The notes: generated by a model from the letters alone, not told the origin. A stretch of 64,000 nt of DNA from Xenophilus sp. Marseille-Q4582 (GCF_916700565.1 NZ_CAKAKO010000009.1:1-64000); one strand, 5' to 3'; positions 1-8,845 are shown, counted from the stretch's first letter. Program-made: numbers and translations.

Positions 1-1
1 G

Positions 2-130
2 GGCCGTGCCGCTGCGGCCTGCGTGGTCGGCGCGGTCGGCGCCGTGGGGCTACTCGGTGGCCCCTCCCCTGCTATGGCATCGGCTTATAACCAGATTGCC
101 AGTTCTAGCCTGTATCTTATGTCAAATTAA
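2..130 (+). CDS. Possible 3' end of a gene cut by the window edge
   Basis: One frame is open from base 2 to a TAA at 128-130 and gives about 42 residues. The first part is Ala/Gly/Val-rich and hydrophobic, and the last part is Ser/Tyr/Asn-rich. The first half has the G+C-rich third positions of the surroundings, but the second half is AT-rich, so it could equally be non-coding. No family is recognised. The rest of this stretch, up to the ankyrin gene, holds only the hairpins listed below. Confidence 0.22.
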   Translation, partial: GRAAAACVVGAVGAVGLLGGPSPAMASAYNQIASSSLYLMSN

Positions 131-140
131 AGCCCCCAGA

Positions 141-160
141 AAGAAGCCGCCGAAGCGGCT
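141..160 (-). terminator. Hairpin with UUCG tetraloop, probable terminator of the tatD-ankyrin transcript
   Basis: On the minus strand AGCCGC and GCGGCT pair around a TTCG loop, the very stable C(UUCG)G type. A pyrimidine run, TCTTTCT, follows. It lies about 60 bp past the stop of the ankyrin gene, the last gene of the minus-strand operon. The T-tract is interrupted, so termination strength is uncertain. Confidence 0.5.
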
Positions 161-190
161 ATGCGAAATGAAGGCCTGCTTCCTGGCAAC

Positions 191-217
191 GGGCGTGCCC
201 TTCATGCGGGCACGCCC
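191..217. repeat. Perfect 10-bp inverted repeat abutting the ankyrin stop codon
   Basis: GGGCGTGCCC (191-200) and GGGCACGCCC (208-217) are exact inverted copies around a 7-base loop, and the 3' arm ends one base before the stop codon of the minus-strand ankyrin gene. No T-run follows on either strand, so I read it as an mRNA 3'-end stabiliser or part of a compound terminator with the hairpin at 141-160. Confidence 0.55.
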
Positions 218-218
218 T

Positions 219-884
219 TCACCACTTGCCAGTGCCGGGCCGCTGCGGCGCACGCGCGGCAGCCGCGGTCAGGGCCTCGATGGCATCAGGCCGGTTGCCG
301 CGCCGGGCGAAGTCGAGCGCGGTCATTCCTTGCTCGTTCTTCATCGCCAGGTCCGCGCCTTCGGCCAGGAGCAGGTTCACCGCGTCGATCGTGCCGTACA
401 TGGCGGCCATCATCAGCGGCGTGGTGCCGTTGGGCGACTGGGCGTCGATGAAGGCGTGCTGCTCCAGCAACTGCTTCATGATGGCGACCTGGCCGCTGGT
501 GGCCGCGTAATGCAGGGGCGCCCAGCCGGTCTTGTTGACGGCCGCATCGCGCTTGAGCAGCAGGTCGACGAACTCCTGCTGGCCGCGCAGCGCCGCCATC
601 ATCAGCGGCGATTCGTCGCTGCCGTTGGTGGCGTTGACGTCGGTTCTCCTGTCTTCGATCAGCACGCGCGCCACCTTGGGCGAGCCGTCGCGCAGCGCGA
701 GGACCAGCGCCGTCTGCTTCCTGTCGTCCAGCACGTTCGGATCCAGCCCGCGCTCGATCTGGCTCTGCACGGCCCGGGGGTTGTCGACCGCCACGGCGCG
801 GAAGAAATCCTCGCGCGGGCCTGCGGTGGCGCACGACACGGCCAGTGCCGCGCCCACGAGGGAGAGAACGATCTTGAGGGTCAT
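219..884 (-). CDS. Exported ankyrin-repeat protein
   Basis: The 221-residue product starts with a hydrophobic export signal (about residues 1-21) ending near Ala-Val-Ser-Cys, which could serve as a weak lipobox. Four to five ankyrin repeats follow (about 40-205), shown by recurring G.TPL..AA...G and V..LL..GAD patterns. Ankyrin repeats bind other proteins, and the partner is unknown. The ATG overlaps the stop of tatD by 4 bases (ATGA), so it is the last, translationally coupled gene of the mltG-tmk-holB-pilZ-tatD operon. The tail after the last repeat is Ala/Arg/Pro-rich. A periplasmic location is inferred from the signal only. Confidence 0.85.
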   Translation of the reverse strand: MTLKIVLSLVGAALAVSCATAGPREDFFRAVAVDNPRAVQSQIERGLDPNVLDDRKQTALVLALRDGSPKVARVLIEDRRTDVNATNGSDESPLMMAALRGQQEFVDLLLKRDAAVNKTGWAPLHYAATSGQVAIMKQLLEQHAFIDAQSPNGTTPLMMAAMYGTIDAVNLLLAEGADLAMKNEQGMTALDFARRGNRPDAIEALTAAAARAPQRPGTGKW

Positions 885-1690
885 GCGTCGGTTCCTCCCA
901 GGAACAGTTGATCGAAATTGCGGCTGGTCAGCTCACCCACGGCCTCGGCGCTCATGCCGCGCAGTTCGCCGATCTGGGCTGCGACGAAAGGCACGTAGGA
1001 CGGGTTGTTCACCTTGCCGCGGTGCGGCACCGGCGCCAGATACGGGCTGTCGGTCTCGATCAGCAGCCGGTCCAGCGGCACGAAGCGCGCCACGTCGCGC
1101 AGTTCCTGCGCCTTTTTGAAGGTCAGGATGCCCGAAAAGGAAATGTAGAAGCCCAGGTCCAGCGCGGCGCGCGCCACCTCGGCCGTCTCGGTGAAGCAGT
1201 GGAAGACGCCGCCCGCCGCCTGCGCCCCGCCCTGCTCGCCCTCCTCCCGGAGGATGGCGAGGGTGTCCGCCGAGGCGTCGCGGGTGTGGATCACCAGCGG
1301 CTTGCGCACGCGTTGCGCGGCGCGGATGTGGACGCGGAAGCGCTCGCGCTGCCACTCCAGTTCGGCGATGCTGCGCCCGCCCTTGCGTTCTTCCATCTGG
1401 TAGTAGTCCAGCCCGGTCTCGCCGATGGCGATCACCTTCGGCCGCTGCGACAGGGCCACCAGCGTGTCCACGTCGGGCTCGCGCACGTCCTCGTTGTCGG
1501 GGTGCACGCCCACGCTGGCCCAGAAGTTGTCGTAGCCGGCGGCCAGCGCATGCACGGCTTCGAATTCTTCGAGCACGGTGCAGATGCACAGCGCGCGGTC
1601 GACGCGCGCCTCCTGCATCGCCGCGCGGATGCGCGGCAGCTCCTGCACGAGCTCGGGCATGCTCAAGTGGCAGTGGGAATCGGTGAACAT
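881..1690 (-). CDS. tatD: TatD family metal-dependent deoxyribonuclease/hydrolase
   Basis: The 269-residue product has the full TatD metal site: H6 and H8 in DSHCHL, E91 in GETGLDYY, H135 in VIHTRD, H164 in FHCFTE and D214 in ETDSPYL. TatD enzymes are cytoplasmic 3'-5' exonucleases/DNases of the amidohydrolase fold, linked to DNA repair and quality control. I chose the ATG at 1690 because the protein then begins with the standard MF.DSHCH; the frame stays open upstream but that part is low-complexity. It follows pilZ by about 120 bases and overlaps the ankyrin gene by 4. Confidence 0.93.
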   Translation of the reverse strand: MFTDSHCHLSMPELVQELPRIRAAMQEARVDRALCICTVLEEFEAVHALAAGYDNFWASVGVHPDNEDVREPDVDTLVALSQRPKVIAIGETGLDYYQMEERKGGRSIAELEWQRERFRVHIRAAQRVRKPLVIHTRDASADTLAILREEGEQGGAQAAGGVFHCFTETAEVARAALDLGFYISFSGILTFKKAQELRDVARFVPLDRLLIETDSPYLAPVPHRGKVNNPSYVPFVAAQIGELRGMSAEAVGELTSRNFDQLFLGGTDA

Positions 1691-1814
1691 GGGAAAAGCC
1701 AAGAATCGGCGGCTGCCGCCCCTGCGGGCACAGCCGGAGGAAAACCAGGAAACGGGATTGTCGGCCCAGCCGGCGCGCCGGCGGCTCAGGGCGCCCCGCG
1801 GCGCGCCCGGGCGC

Positions 1815-2201
1815 TCAGATGGTCTGCGTCGGCCGGTCCGAGCCCAGCGAGGCGCCCAGCGCATCCTCGATGCGGGCCTTGAGCTGGCGGGACTTCTCGT
1901 CGGACGGGAAGCGGATGCCCACGCCCGGCGAGCGGCTGCCGGCCGCGCGGCTGGGCGTGATCCAGGCCACCTTGCCGGCCACCGGGTAGCGCTGCGGGTC
2001 GTCCGGCAGCGTCAGCAGCACGTACACGTCGTCGCCCAGGCGGTATTCGCGCGTGGTCGGGATGAACACGCCACCTTCGGCGAACAGCGGAATGTAGGCC
2101 GCATAGAGCGCGCCCTTTTCCTTGATGGCCAGCTGGATCACGCTGGGCCGGTGCGGCGCAGCGGGGGCGGAGTTGGCGGCGGACGTGGCGGGGGCGTTCA
2201 T
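1815..2201 (-). CDS. pilZ: Type IV pilus PilZ-domain protein
   Basis: A 128-residue protein with a Pro/Ala-rich N-terminus (1-20) and a single PilZ beta-barrel domain (about 20-120), recognised by GGVFIPT, the LLTLPDDP strand and the GVGIRFP strand. The RxxxR and D/NxSxxG residues that bind cyclic di-GMP in canonical PilZ domains are absent, as in the PilZ proteins that act in type IV pilus assembly. The ATG overlaps the holB stop by 4 bases. The tmk-holB-pilZ-tatD order is common in beta- and gammaproteobacteria and supports the call. Confidence 0.9.
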   Translation of the reverse strand: MNAPATSAANSAPAAPHRPSVIQLAIKEKGALYAAYIPLFAEGGVFIPTTREYRLGDDVYVLLTLPDDPQRYPVAGKVAWITPSRAAGSRSPGVGIRFPSDEKSRQLKARIEDALGASLGSDRPTQTI

Positions 2202-3226
2202 GATGGGCGGCGAGCGGCGGAGTTTAGGGCGCTTTGGGCGTCGCTCACAAGCGACTCCAGCATCAGACCCGCGTTGAAAGGATGCTCGGCCGTGCGCGCC
2301 GACTGCATCAGCGAACGCGACCAGCGGCCCAGCACGCGGTGCGAAGGCGCAGGCGGCAGATCCTGCGCGTCGAAGAAGCGCGCGGCGGCGCCGCTGCGCA
2401 CGGCCTGCAGGTCGTGGCAGAGCTTGAGCAGTACGTCGATGGCCGCCGCGGGCGGCAGATCGGCCAGCGCCGCCACTTCGCCGCGGGCCAGCGCACGCGG
2501 CAGCAGCGCCCAGGCCCGGGGTGAGGGCCCGGTGCGCGACAGGCGCAGCGCGGCTTCGGGGCGGCCCCCCGCGGCGCGCAGCAGCGCCGGCGCATCGGCC
2601 GGCACCACGCCTTGCGCGACCAGCCAGGACTCGGCTTCGCCGGCTTCGGGCCAGGGCAAGGTGTAGGCCAGGCAGCGGCTGCGGATGGTGGGCAGCAGCT
2701 GCCAGGCCGCCTCGCTTGCCAGCACGAAGCGCATGTCGCCAGCAGGCTCCTCCAGCGTCTTGAGCAGCGCATTGGCCGAGATCGCGTTCATGCGCTCGGC
2801 CGGATAGACCAGCACCACCTTGCCGCGCCCGCGCGCGCTGGTGCGCTGCGCGAACCCGACGGCGTCGCGCATCGCTTCCACGCGGATCTCGCGGCTGGGC
2901 TTGCGCTTCTTGTCCTCGATCTCGGCCTGCGCCTTTTCGTCCAGCGGCCAGCCCAGCTCGTGCATGGCGACCTCGGGCATCAGCACGCACAGGTCGGCAT
3001 GGGTGCGCACGGCGATCGCGTGGCAGCTCGGGCACTGGCCGCAGGCGCCCTGCTCCGGCCGGCTCGCGTCGCGCCGCTCGCACAGCCAGGCGGCGGCCAG
3101 CGACAGCGCCAGCTCGTACTGGCCCAGGCCCGACGCACCCTGCAGCAGCCAGGCGTGGCCGCGCTGGCGCAGCAAGGCGGTGCGCGCGCGGGCCAGCCAG
3201 GGGGCGAGATCCGCTGGTTCGCTCAT
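2198..3226 (-). CDS. holB: DNA polymerase III subunit delta'
   Basis: A 342-residue clamp-loader subunit. The N-terminal AAA+-like region has a degenerate P-loop ([11 protein letters not shown], no Lys-Thr), as expected for delta', which does not hydrolyse ATP. A zinc module follows (WLCERR, then CGQCPSC), and ALLKTLEEP and RSRC (sensor/SRC) motifs lie about 165-200. The C-terminal half is helical. Start and stop overlap tmk and pilZ by 4 bases each, showing tight coupling. A short Lys/Glu/Arg-rich insertion sits after the zinc module. Confidence 0.93.
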   Translation of the reverse strand: MSEPADLAPWLARARTALLRQRGHAWLLQGASGLGQYELALSLAAAWLCERRDASRPEQGACGQCPSCHAIAVRTHADLCVLMPEVAMHELGWPLDEKAQAEIEDKKRKPSREIRVEAMRDAVGFAQRTSARGRGKVVLVYPAERMNAISANALLKTLEEPAGDMRFVLASEAAWQLLPTIRSRCLAYTLPWPEAGEAESWLVAQGVVPADAPALLRAAGGRPEAALRLSRTGPSPRAWALLPRALARGEVAALADLPPAAAIDVLLKLCHDLQAVRSGAAARFFDAQDLPPAPSHRVLGRWSRSLMQSARTAEHPFNAGLMLESLVSDAQSALNSAARRPS

Positions 3227-3864
3227 GCCGCGAGCCCCCGGCGTCGCAGCGCGGCCTCGACCTGCGCCCACACCTGCTCGCGCGGCTGCGCGGCATCGAT
3301 GCGCTCGAAGCGCGGCTGGCCCGCGGCGCGCGCCGCGTAGCCGGCCGCCACGCGGCGGAAGAACTCGGCGGGCTGGGCCTCGAAGCGGTCCGGCACACGG
3401 GCCGATGCCAGGCGCTCGGCTGCCACGTCGGGCGGCAGGTCGAACCAGAAGGTCAGGTCGGGTTGCAGCAAGCCATGGGCGCCCTCGCCTTCCTGCGCCT
3501 GCACCCAGCCCTCCAGCGCCTGCAGCACGCCGGCGTCGAAGCCGCGGCCGCCGCCCTGGTAGGCGAAGGTGGCATCGGTGAAACGGTCGCACAGCACCAC
3601 CTCGCCGCGTGCCAAGGCCGGGGCGATGACCTGCGTGACGTGGTCGCGCCGCGCCGCGAAAACCAGCAGTGATTCGGTCAGCGCGTCCATGGCCCGGGTC
3701 AGCACCAGATCGCGCAAGCTTTCGGCCAGGGGGGTGCCGCCGGGCTCGCGCGTGCGCACCACCGTGCGGCCGCCCTGGCGCAGCAGCGCCTCCAGCGCAT
3801 CCAGGTGGCTGGACTTGCCGGCGCCGTCGATGCCTTCCAGCGTGATGAAAAGACCTGCGGACAT
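3223..3864 (-). CDS. tmk: Thymidylate kinase
   Basis: A 213-residue enzyme phosphorylating dTMP to dTDP. The P-loop GIDGAGKS is at about 11-18. The substrate-binding [15 protein letters not shown] segment is at about 93-110 and an ARVPDRFE lid-like segment is near 155. Length is normal for the family. It sits 12 bases after mltG and overlaps holB by 4 bases. Confidence 0.96.
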   Translation of the reverse strand: MSAGLFITLEGIDGAGKSSHLDALEALLRQGGRTVVRTREPGGTPLAESLRDLVLTRAMDALTESLLVFAARRDHVTQVIAPALARGEVVLCDRFTDATFAYQGGGRGFDAGVLQALEGWVQAQEGEGAHGLLQPDLTFWFDLPPDVAAERLASARVPDRFEAQPAEFFRRVAAGYAARAAGQPRFERIDAAQPREQVWAQVEAALRRRGLAA

Positions 3865-3876
3865 GGAATGGGGGGA

Positions 3877-4872
3877 TCAACGACCCCGGATGTACTTGTT
3901 CACGGCCCGGTTGTGCGCGTCGAGGTTCTCGCTGAACTCGCTGCTGCCGTCGCCGCGCGACACGAAGTAGAGGGCGCTGGTGCGTGCCGGCTGCACGGCC
4001 GCCAGCAGCGCCGCCTGGCCGGGCATGGCGATGGGCGTGGGTGGCAGGCCGGGCCGGGTGTAGGTGTTCCAGGGCGTGTCCGTCTGCAGGTCGCGCTTGC
4101 GCAGGTTGCCGTCGAAGGCCTCGCCCAGACCGTAGATCACCGTCGGGTCGGTCTGCAGCAGCATGTTGCTGCGCAGCCGGTTGGCGAACACACCCGCGAT
4201 TTCGGGCCGGTCGGCCGGCTTGCCTGTCTCCTTTTCGACAATGCTGGCCAGGATCAGTGCTTCCTCGGCCGTCTTGAGCGGCAGGTCGCTCGCGCGCGCC
4301 GCCCAGGCCGCTTCGAGCTTGCGGTCCATGGCACGCATGGCGCGCTGCAGCACGGCAATGTCGCTGGAGCCCTTCGAATAGGTGTAGGTGTCGGGAAAGA
4401 AGCGGCCTTCCGGGTGCACGCCGGGGCGGCCCACCGCCTCCATCAGCTGCGCGTCGCTCATGCCTGCGCTGTCGGGGCGCAGCATGTCGGCCCTGGCCAG
4501 CGCGGCGCGCACCTGGCGGATGTTCCAGCCCTCGACGATCACCACGCTGCGCGTGGCCTCCTCGCCGCGCACCAGCACCGCGAGCAGCGTGCGCGGCGTC
4601 ACGCCCCGCTCCAGCTCGTAGCTGCCGGCGCGGATCTGCCGGTCCTGGCCCGACAGGCGGAACCACCAGTACAGCAGTTGCGGCTCCACCTCCACGCCCG
4701 ACTGGCGCACCAGCTGGGCCACGCCGCGCGGCGTGGTGCCGGGTTCCACCGGCAGGTCGACCGTGGCGGCGGGCAGCTTCAGCGGCTGGTGCAGCCACCA
4801 CAGCGCCCAGGCGCCCGCGCCCAGCGCGATCAAGGCCGGCAGCAGGAAAAGAGTGAGGAAGAAACGGCGCAC
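3877..4872 (-). CDS. mltG: Endolytic peptidoglycan transglycosylase MltG
   Basis: A 331-residue inner-membrane lytic transglycosylase with one N-terminal TM helix (about 4-27) and a periplasmic LysM-like plus catalytic YceG domain. The catalytic Glu lies in LASIVEKETGKP, followed by the NRL...LQTDPTVIYG signature. The family cleaves nascent glycan strands and is thought to end glycan polymerisation. First gene of the minus-strand operon, divergent from ygfZ with a 122-base gap that must hold both promoters. Confidence 0.95.
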   Translation of the reverse strand: MRRFFLTLFLLPALIALGAGAWALWWLHQPLKLPAATVDLPVEPGTTPRGVAQLVRQSGVEVEPQLLYWWFRLSGQDRQIRAGSYELERGVTPRTLLAVLVRGEEATRSVVIVEGWNIRQVRAALARADMLRPDSAGMSDAQLMEAVGRPGVHPEGRFFPDTYTYSKGSSDIAVLQRAMRAMDRKLEAAWAARASDLPLKTAEEALILASIVEKETGKPADRPEIAGVFANRLRSNMLLQTDPTVIYGLGEAFDGNLRKRDLQTDTPWNTYTRPGLPPTPIAMPGQAALLAAVQPARTSALYFVSRGDGSSEFSENLDAHNRAVNKYIRGR

Positions 4873-4994
4873 TGGAAAGGGATTCGTCGAGGGGCGGAAA
4901 GCACGGGGACCCCTGCGCGTGCAAGGTGCGCGGCAGCCCGTCCGACATGTCCCGCCGAGCGGCAGGGCCGGGAGCCGGCCATGATAATTCAGCC

Positions 4995-5930
4995 ATGACT
5001 GCCAACGTCTTTCAGGGTGTGACGCCCGCGCTGACCCACCTGGGCGTGATCCGCGCCGAAGGGCCCGAAGCCGCCGCTTTCCTGCATGGCCAGCTGACCC
5101 AGGATTTCGTGCTCATGAAGCCCGACCAGGCCCGCCTGGCCGCGCTGTGCACGCCCAAGGGCCGCATGATCGCCAGCTTCATCGGCCTCCAGCCGCGCCC
5201 CGAGCAGGTCCTGCTGGTGTGCAGCCAGGACCTGCTGGCCGCCACGCTCAAGCGCCTGTCCATGTTCGTGCTGCGCGCCAAGGTCAAGCTCAGCGACGCG
5301 TCGGCCGATTGGCGCATCCACGGGCTGGCCGGCGCCGCGCTGGCCGCGAACGGCCTGGACGCCCAAGCCGCGCCCTGGCGCACCCAGAACGTGGGCGAGG
5401 CCTTCGGCGTGAGCCTGTACCCCGCCGACGGCGTGCCGCGCGCGCTGTGGCTGGCGCCGGCCGGCGCCCCGGCGCCCGTCGGTGACGCGCTGAGCGCCGC
5501 GCAATGGGCCCTTGGCGAGGTGCGCAGTGGCATCGCCACGCTGAGCCTCCCCGTGGTCGATGCCTTCGTGCCGCAGATGCTGAACTACGAGTCCGTGGAC
5601 GGCGTGAACTTCAAGAAGGGCTGCTATCCGGGCCAGGAGATCGTGGCGCGCAGCCAGTTCCGCGGCACGCTCAAGCGCCGGGCCTTTCTGGTGAGCGCCG
5701 ACGCGCCGCTGCAGCCGGGCCAGGAAGTGTTCGCCGGCGACGATGCCGAACAACCCGTGGGCACGGTGGCGCAGAGCGCCCCGGCCGCCGATGGCCAATG
5801 GGCCGCGCTCGTGTCGATGCAGGTCTCTGCGCTGGAGGCCGGCCCGCTGCGCACGGCCGGCGCCGGGGACGCGCCGGGTGCCGCCCTGCGGGTGGAGCCC
5901 CTGCCCTACGCGCTGCGCGACGACATCTGA
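4995..5930 (+). CDS. ygfZ: Folate-binding YgfZ/CAF17-like iron-sulfur repair protein
   Basis: A 311-residue GcvT-like tetrahydrofolate-binding protein that supports maturation or repair of certain iron-sulfur enzymes. The diagnostic KGCYPGQE motif is at about 211-218, followed by VARSQFRG. The ATG at 4995 gives the usual short N-terminus; the frame is open further up but low-complexity. It is divergent from mltG and convergent with the thioesterase-acetyltransferase gene, with a 46-base gap. Confidence 0.94.
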   Translation: MTANVFQGVTPALTHLGVIRAEGPEAAAFLHGQLTQDFVLMKPDQARLAALCTPKGRMIASFIGLQPRPEQVLLVCSQDLLAATLKRLSMFVLRAKVKLSDASADWRIHGLAGAALAANGLDAQAAPWRTQNVGEAFGVSLYPADGVPRALWLAPAGAPAPVGDALSAAQWALGEVRSGIATLSLPVVDAFVPQMLNYESVDGVNFKKGCYPGQEIVARSQFRGTLKRRAFLVSADAPLQPGQEVFAGDDAEQPVGTVAQSAPAADGQWAALVSMQVSALEAGPLRTAGAGDAPGAALRVEPLPYALRDDI

Positions 5931-5976
5931 TCCCCGAGACGCGGCCGCCGCCGCGGCCAGGCCACGGCACGGTGGC

Positions 5977-6864
5977 TCACAGCGCCTTGCGCATCTCGAC
6001 GTGGGGGATGCCCACCTCCTCGAACGGCTCGCCGCTCACGGCATAGCCCTGGCGCAGGTAGAAGCGCTCGGCGCTGCGCTGGGCGTTGAGCACGATCGTC
6101 CGGTCGCCGCGCCGGCGGGCGAAGTCCTCCAGCGCCGCCATCAGCGCCTCGCCGTGGCCTTCGCCGCGCAGCACGCGGTGCACGGCCACGCGGCCGACGT
6201 GGGCCGAGCCGTCCGCCTCGGCCGGCAGCAGGCGCGCGGTGGCGATCACCTGGCCCAGCCGGTTGCGCACCACGGCATGCGTGCTGCGCGCGTCATCCAG
6301 GTCCCATTCCATCTCCTCGGGAATGCCCTGCTCCTCGATGAAGACGTGGCGGCGCAGCGCGCCGGCCTCGGCGCCCAGCGTGTCCCAGTCGCCCGTTTCC
6401 ACGCGCGTCATGGCTTCGCCGGCCTCGAAGCCCAGCAGGATCTCGCGCAGCGGCGCGGGCACGGGGCGCGAGGTCTGCGTGGTCGGATCGGCGAACACGT
6501 AGACCAGCTCGCAGCCCACCAGGTACTGGTCGCGCCGGAAGAGCGCGCCGTCGAAGACCAGCGAGGAAGTGCCGATGCGCCGGCATTTCATCGCCACGTC
6601 CAGCACGTCGTCCACGCGGCCCGAGGCGCGGTAGTCCACCGTGGCCTTGCGCACGTAGAGGTCGCCCTCCAGGTGCAGCATCGCCTCTTCGTAGGGCAGC
6701 GCCAGGGCACGCCAGTAGTCGGCGATGGCGGTGTCGAAGTACATCAGGTAGTGCGCGTTGAACACGATCTTCTGCATGTCCACTTCGGCCCAGCGCACGC
6801 GCAGGCGGTGGAAGAAGCGGAAGTCGTCGCGCGTGGGCAGGCTTGTCTCTGGGGTGTTGCTCAT
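5977..6864 (-). CDS. Fusion: hot-dog acyl-CoA thioesterase plus GNAT acetyltransferase
   Basis: A 295-residue two-domain protein. Residues about 10-140 form a YbgC/FadM-type 4-hydroxybenzoyl-CoA thioesterase hot-dog fold: RWAEVDMQKIVFNAHYLMYF holds the catalytic Asp and the helix. Residues about 150-295 form an ElaA-like GNAT domain with FIEEQGIP, GRVAV and the acetyl-CoA loop RGEGHGEAL. Both use acyl-CoA, so a joint acyl-transfer or deacylation job is possible. I prefer the ATG at 6864, which has GGAAAAG upstream, over an in-frame ATG at 6897 that directly abuts the esterase stop without a ribosome site. It is co-directional with the esterase. Confidence 0.83.
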   Translation of the reverse strand: MSNTPETSLPTRDDFRFFHRLRVRWAEVDMQKIVFNAHYLMYFDTAIADYWRALALPYEEAMLHLEGDLYVRKATVDYRASGRVDDVLDVAMKCRRIGTSSLVFDGALFRRDQYLVGCELVYVFADPTTQTSRPVPAPLREILLGFEAGEAMTRVETGDWDTLGAEAGALRRHVFIEEQGIPEEMEWDLDDARSTHAVVRNRLGQVIATARLLPAEADGSAHVGRVAVHRVLRGEGHGEALMAALEDFARRRGDRTIVLNAQRSAERFYLRQGYAVSGEPFEEVGIPHVEMRKAL

Positions 6865-6897
6865 GGTCTTTTCCGAAGGGTCGGGGCTCTGCGGCAT

Positions 6898-7866
6898 TCA
6901 GGGGTTCAGGGCCGTGCGCAAGGCCGCCGCCATGTGCGCATGGGCCGCCTGGGCCTCGGGCACGGCGCGGCCCATCTTGACGAATTCGTGCACCACGCCG
7001 CGGTAGATTTCCAGCTCGACCGGCACGCCGGCGCTGCGCAGCTTGTCGGCGTACTGCACGCCTTCGTCGACCAGCGGGTCGCATTCGGCCAGCCCGATCC
7101 AGGCCGGCGCCACGCCTTCCACGTCGTCGGCGTTGAGCGGTGCGAAGCGCCAGTCGTCGCGCTGCGCGTCGTCGATGTACTGCGCGAAGAACCAGGTCAC
7201 CAGTGCTTCGGTGAGCACCGGGCCCTGGGCGAAGCGGCGGTGCGAGTCGGTGTTCTGCCGCGCGGCGGTGCCGGGGTAGATCAGCAACTGCAAGGCCAGC
7301 GGCACCGCCGCGTCGCGCGCGAGGATGGCGCACACGGCCGACAGGGTCCCGCCGGCGCTGTCGCCGCCGACGGCCAGACGCGCGCCGTCCAGCCCCAGCG
7401 CGGCGCCGCCCTCGCCCGCCAGGTGGCGCAGCGCGTCCCAGGCATCGTTGACGGCGGTCGGGAAGCGGTGCTCGGGCGCGAGCCGGTAGTCCAGCGAGAC
7501 GACGGCGATGCCCGCGTCGCGTGCCAGCACGCGGCACAGGATGTCGTGCGTGGCGACGCTGCCGACGGTGAAGCCGCCGCCATGCAGGTACAGCAGCACC
7601 GGCAACGCCTCGGCCGAGGGGGCGTACAGCCGCGCGGGCAGCGCCGCGCCGTCGCGCACCGGGATGCGCAGGTCTTCCACGCGCGCCAGTTCGGGCTTGG
7701 GCACTTCGAGCACGGCGGCGCCCTTCTCGTACGCGGCCTTGGCCTGCGCGGGCGTGAGTTGGTGCAGCGGCGGATGGCCGGCGCGCGCCATGCGTTCGAT
7801 GACGCCGGCCATGCGGGGCGTGAGGGCCGTGAGGGGAACGGGGCGGGAGAGGGAATCAGGCGTCAT
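6898..7866 (-). CDS. Alpha/beta hydrolase of the hormone-sensitive-lipase (GDXG) family
   Basis: A 322-residue esterase. The oxyanion-hole motif LHGGGF is at about 93-98, the nucleophile elbow GDSAGG at about 168-173, the acid Asp in AECDPLVDEG near 260, and the His in GVVHEF near 291. These define the HSL/bacterial esterase family acting on short-chain esters or lactones; the substrate cannot be read. It precedes the thioesterase fusion by 33 bases in the same direction and is probably co-transcribed. No clear ribosome site precedes the ATG. Confidence 0.92.
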   Translation of the reverse strand: MTPDSLSRPVPLTALTPRMAGVIERMARAGHPPLHQLTPAQAKAAYEKGAAVLEVPKPELARVEDLRIPVRDGAALPARLYAPSAEALPVLLYLHGGGFTVGSVATHDILCRVLARDAGIAVVSLDYRLAPEHRFPTAVNDAWDALRHLAGEGGAALGLDGARLAVGGDSAGGTLSAVCAILARDAAVPLALQLLIYPGTAARQNTDSHRRFAQGPVLTEALVTWFFAQYIDDAQRDDWRFAPLNADDVEGVAPAWIGLAECDPLVDEGVQYADKLRSAGVPVELEIYRGVVHEFVKMGRAVPEAQAAHAHMAAALRTALNP

Positions 7867-7936
7867 GGACCCAGGAAGCGGGAGGCCCGCGCATGCCCGG
7901 CCCGCGCCTGCGGACGCCGTGCAGCGCGGCGCAGCA

Positions 7937-8845
7937 TCAACGGAAATGCACGCGCACCGGCTGCAGGCCGGGCACGCCGTCGTAGTGGACCGTGGCGCTC
8001 AAGCCCGGCCGCGGCGGCAGCAGCGCGGAGAAAGAGCCCAGGCTGACCAGCTGGCCCGGCTGCAGGGCCAGCCCCTGCGCCTGCAGTGCCTGGGCCAGCC
8101 AGACCACGGCGTTGAGCGGATGGCCCAGCACGTCGGCCCCCCGGCCGCCGCCCAGGACCGCCCCCTGGGCATCGACCAGGCGCACGTTCATGTCGCGCAA
8201 CTGCTCCAGCAGCCGCGCCTGGCCGGGCGCATCGGCCGGCACCGCGAGGGGCGCGCCGCGCACGCCCAGGCGTGCGCCCACGTTGATGGCCGTGATCCCC
8301 GCGCCATTGAGCCGGGGCGGTGTCTGCACCATCAGGTCGGGCAGTTCGATGAAGGGCACGATCTGGTCCACCGCGGCCAGCACCGCGGCGGGCGTGCGCG
8401 CCTGGTTGATCGCGGCGCTCTTGACCCGCACCAGCAGGTCGGCCTCGTACAGCGGGCGGGCGCCGAAGGCGGCATCCACCGTAGCGCCGTCGTCCAGCAG
8501 CATGCGCTGGTACAGCGCGCCCCACACGGGCTGGTCGGTGTTGAAGCGCTTCTGCACGGCCGGGTTGGTGAGGCCGGCCTTGTAGCCGACCAGCGGCCCG
8601 GCCTGCGCCGCCAGGCGCTGCTGCAGCCGGGCGCGCGTGCAGGCGGCGTCGGCCGGCGTCAGGGAGGCCGGCGGATCGGCGGCCGGCGTGCGGCTGTTGT
8701 ACGCGGCCAGCCAGCCGTCGACCTGCGCCGCGCCGAGGCAGCCGGGCGTTGGCGCCACGGTCGGCGGCGCGGAAGGGGCGGCGCAGGCGCCGAGCAATGC
8801 GGCGACGGCCAGGGCGGCCAGCGGCCAACGCGTGGGCTGTGTCAC
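7937..8845 (-). CDS. Lipoprotein related to 2-keto-4-pentenoate hydratases
   Basis: A 302-residue protein whose first 21 residues are a lipoprotein signal with lipobox LLGAC; a Pro/Ala/Thr linker follows. The rest resembles the MhpD/XylJ hydratase-decarboxylase family (fumarylacetoacetase fold): GYKAGLTNP, the YEADLLVRV segment, GARLG and LGHPLNAVVWLA. Members are normally cytoplasmic and act on keto-acids from aromatic ring cleavage. A lipid-anchored periplasmic form is odd. It is 80 bases from and divergent to the iron alcohol dehydrogenase, and same-strand upstream of the esterase by 70 bases. Confidence 0.85.
   Translation of the reverse strand: MTQPTRWPLAALAVAALLGACAAPSAPPTVAPTPGCLGAAQVDGWLAAYNSRTPAADPPASLTPADAACTRARLQQRLAAQAGPLVGYKAGLTNPAVQKRFNTDQPVWGALYQRMLLDDGATVDAAFGARPLYEADLLVRVKSAAINQARTPAAVLAAVDQIVPFIELPDLMVQTPPRLNGAGITAINVGARLGVRGAPLAVPADAPGQARLLEQLRDMNVRLVDAQGAVLGGGRGADVLGHPLNAVVWLAQALQAQGLALQPGQLVSLGSFSALLPPRPGLSATVHYDGVPGLQPVRVHFR

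Noticed and set aside
2198-5005. 935-codon minus-strand frame spanning mltG, tmk and holB
   Set aside because: Only its last third is real (holB); the rest reads mltG and tmk out of frame.
5743-8046. 767-codon open frame on the plus strand
   Set aside because: It runs antisense to the thioesterase fusion, esterase and lipoprotein genes, all of which have clear motifs; long antisense frames are expected at this G+C content, and its translation is His/Gln/Arg-rich low complexity.
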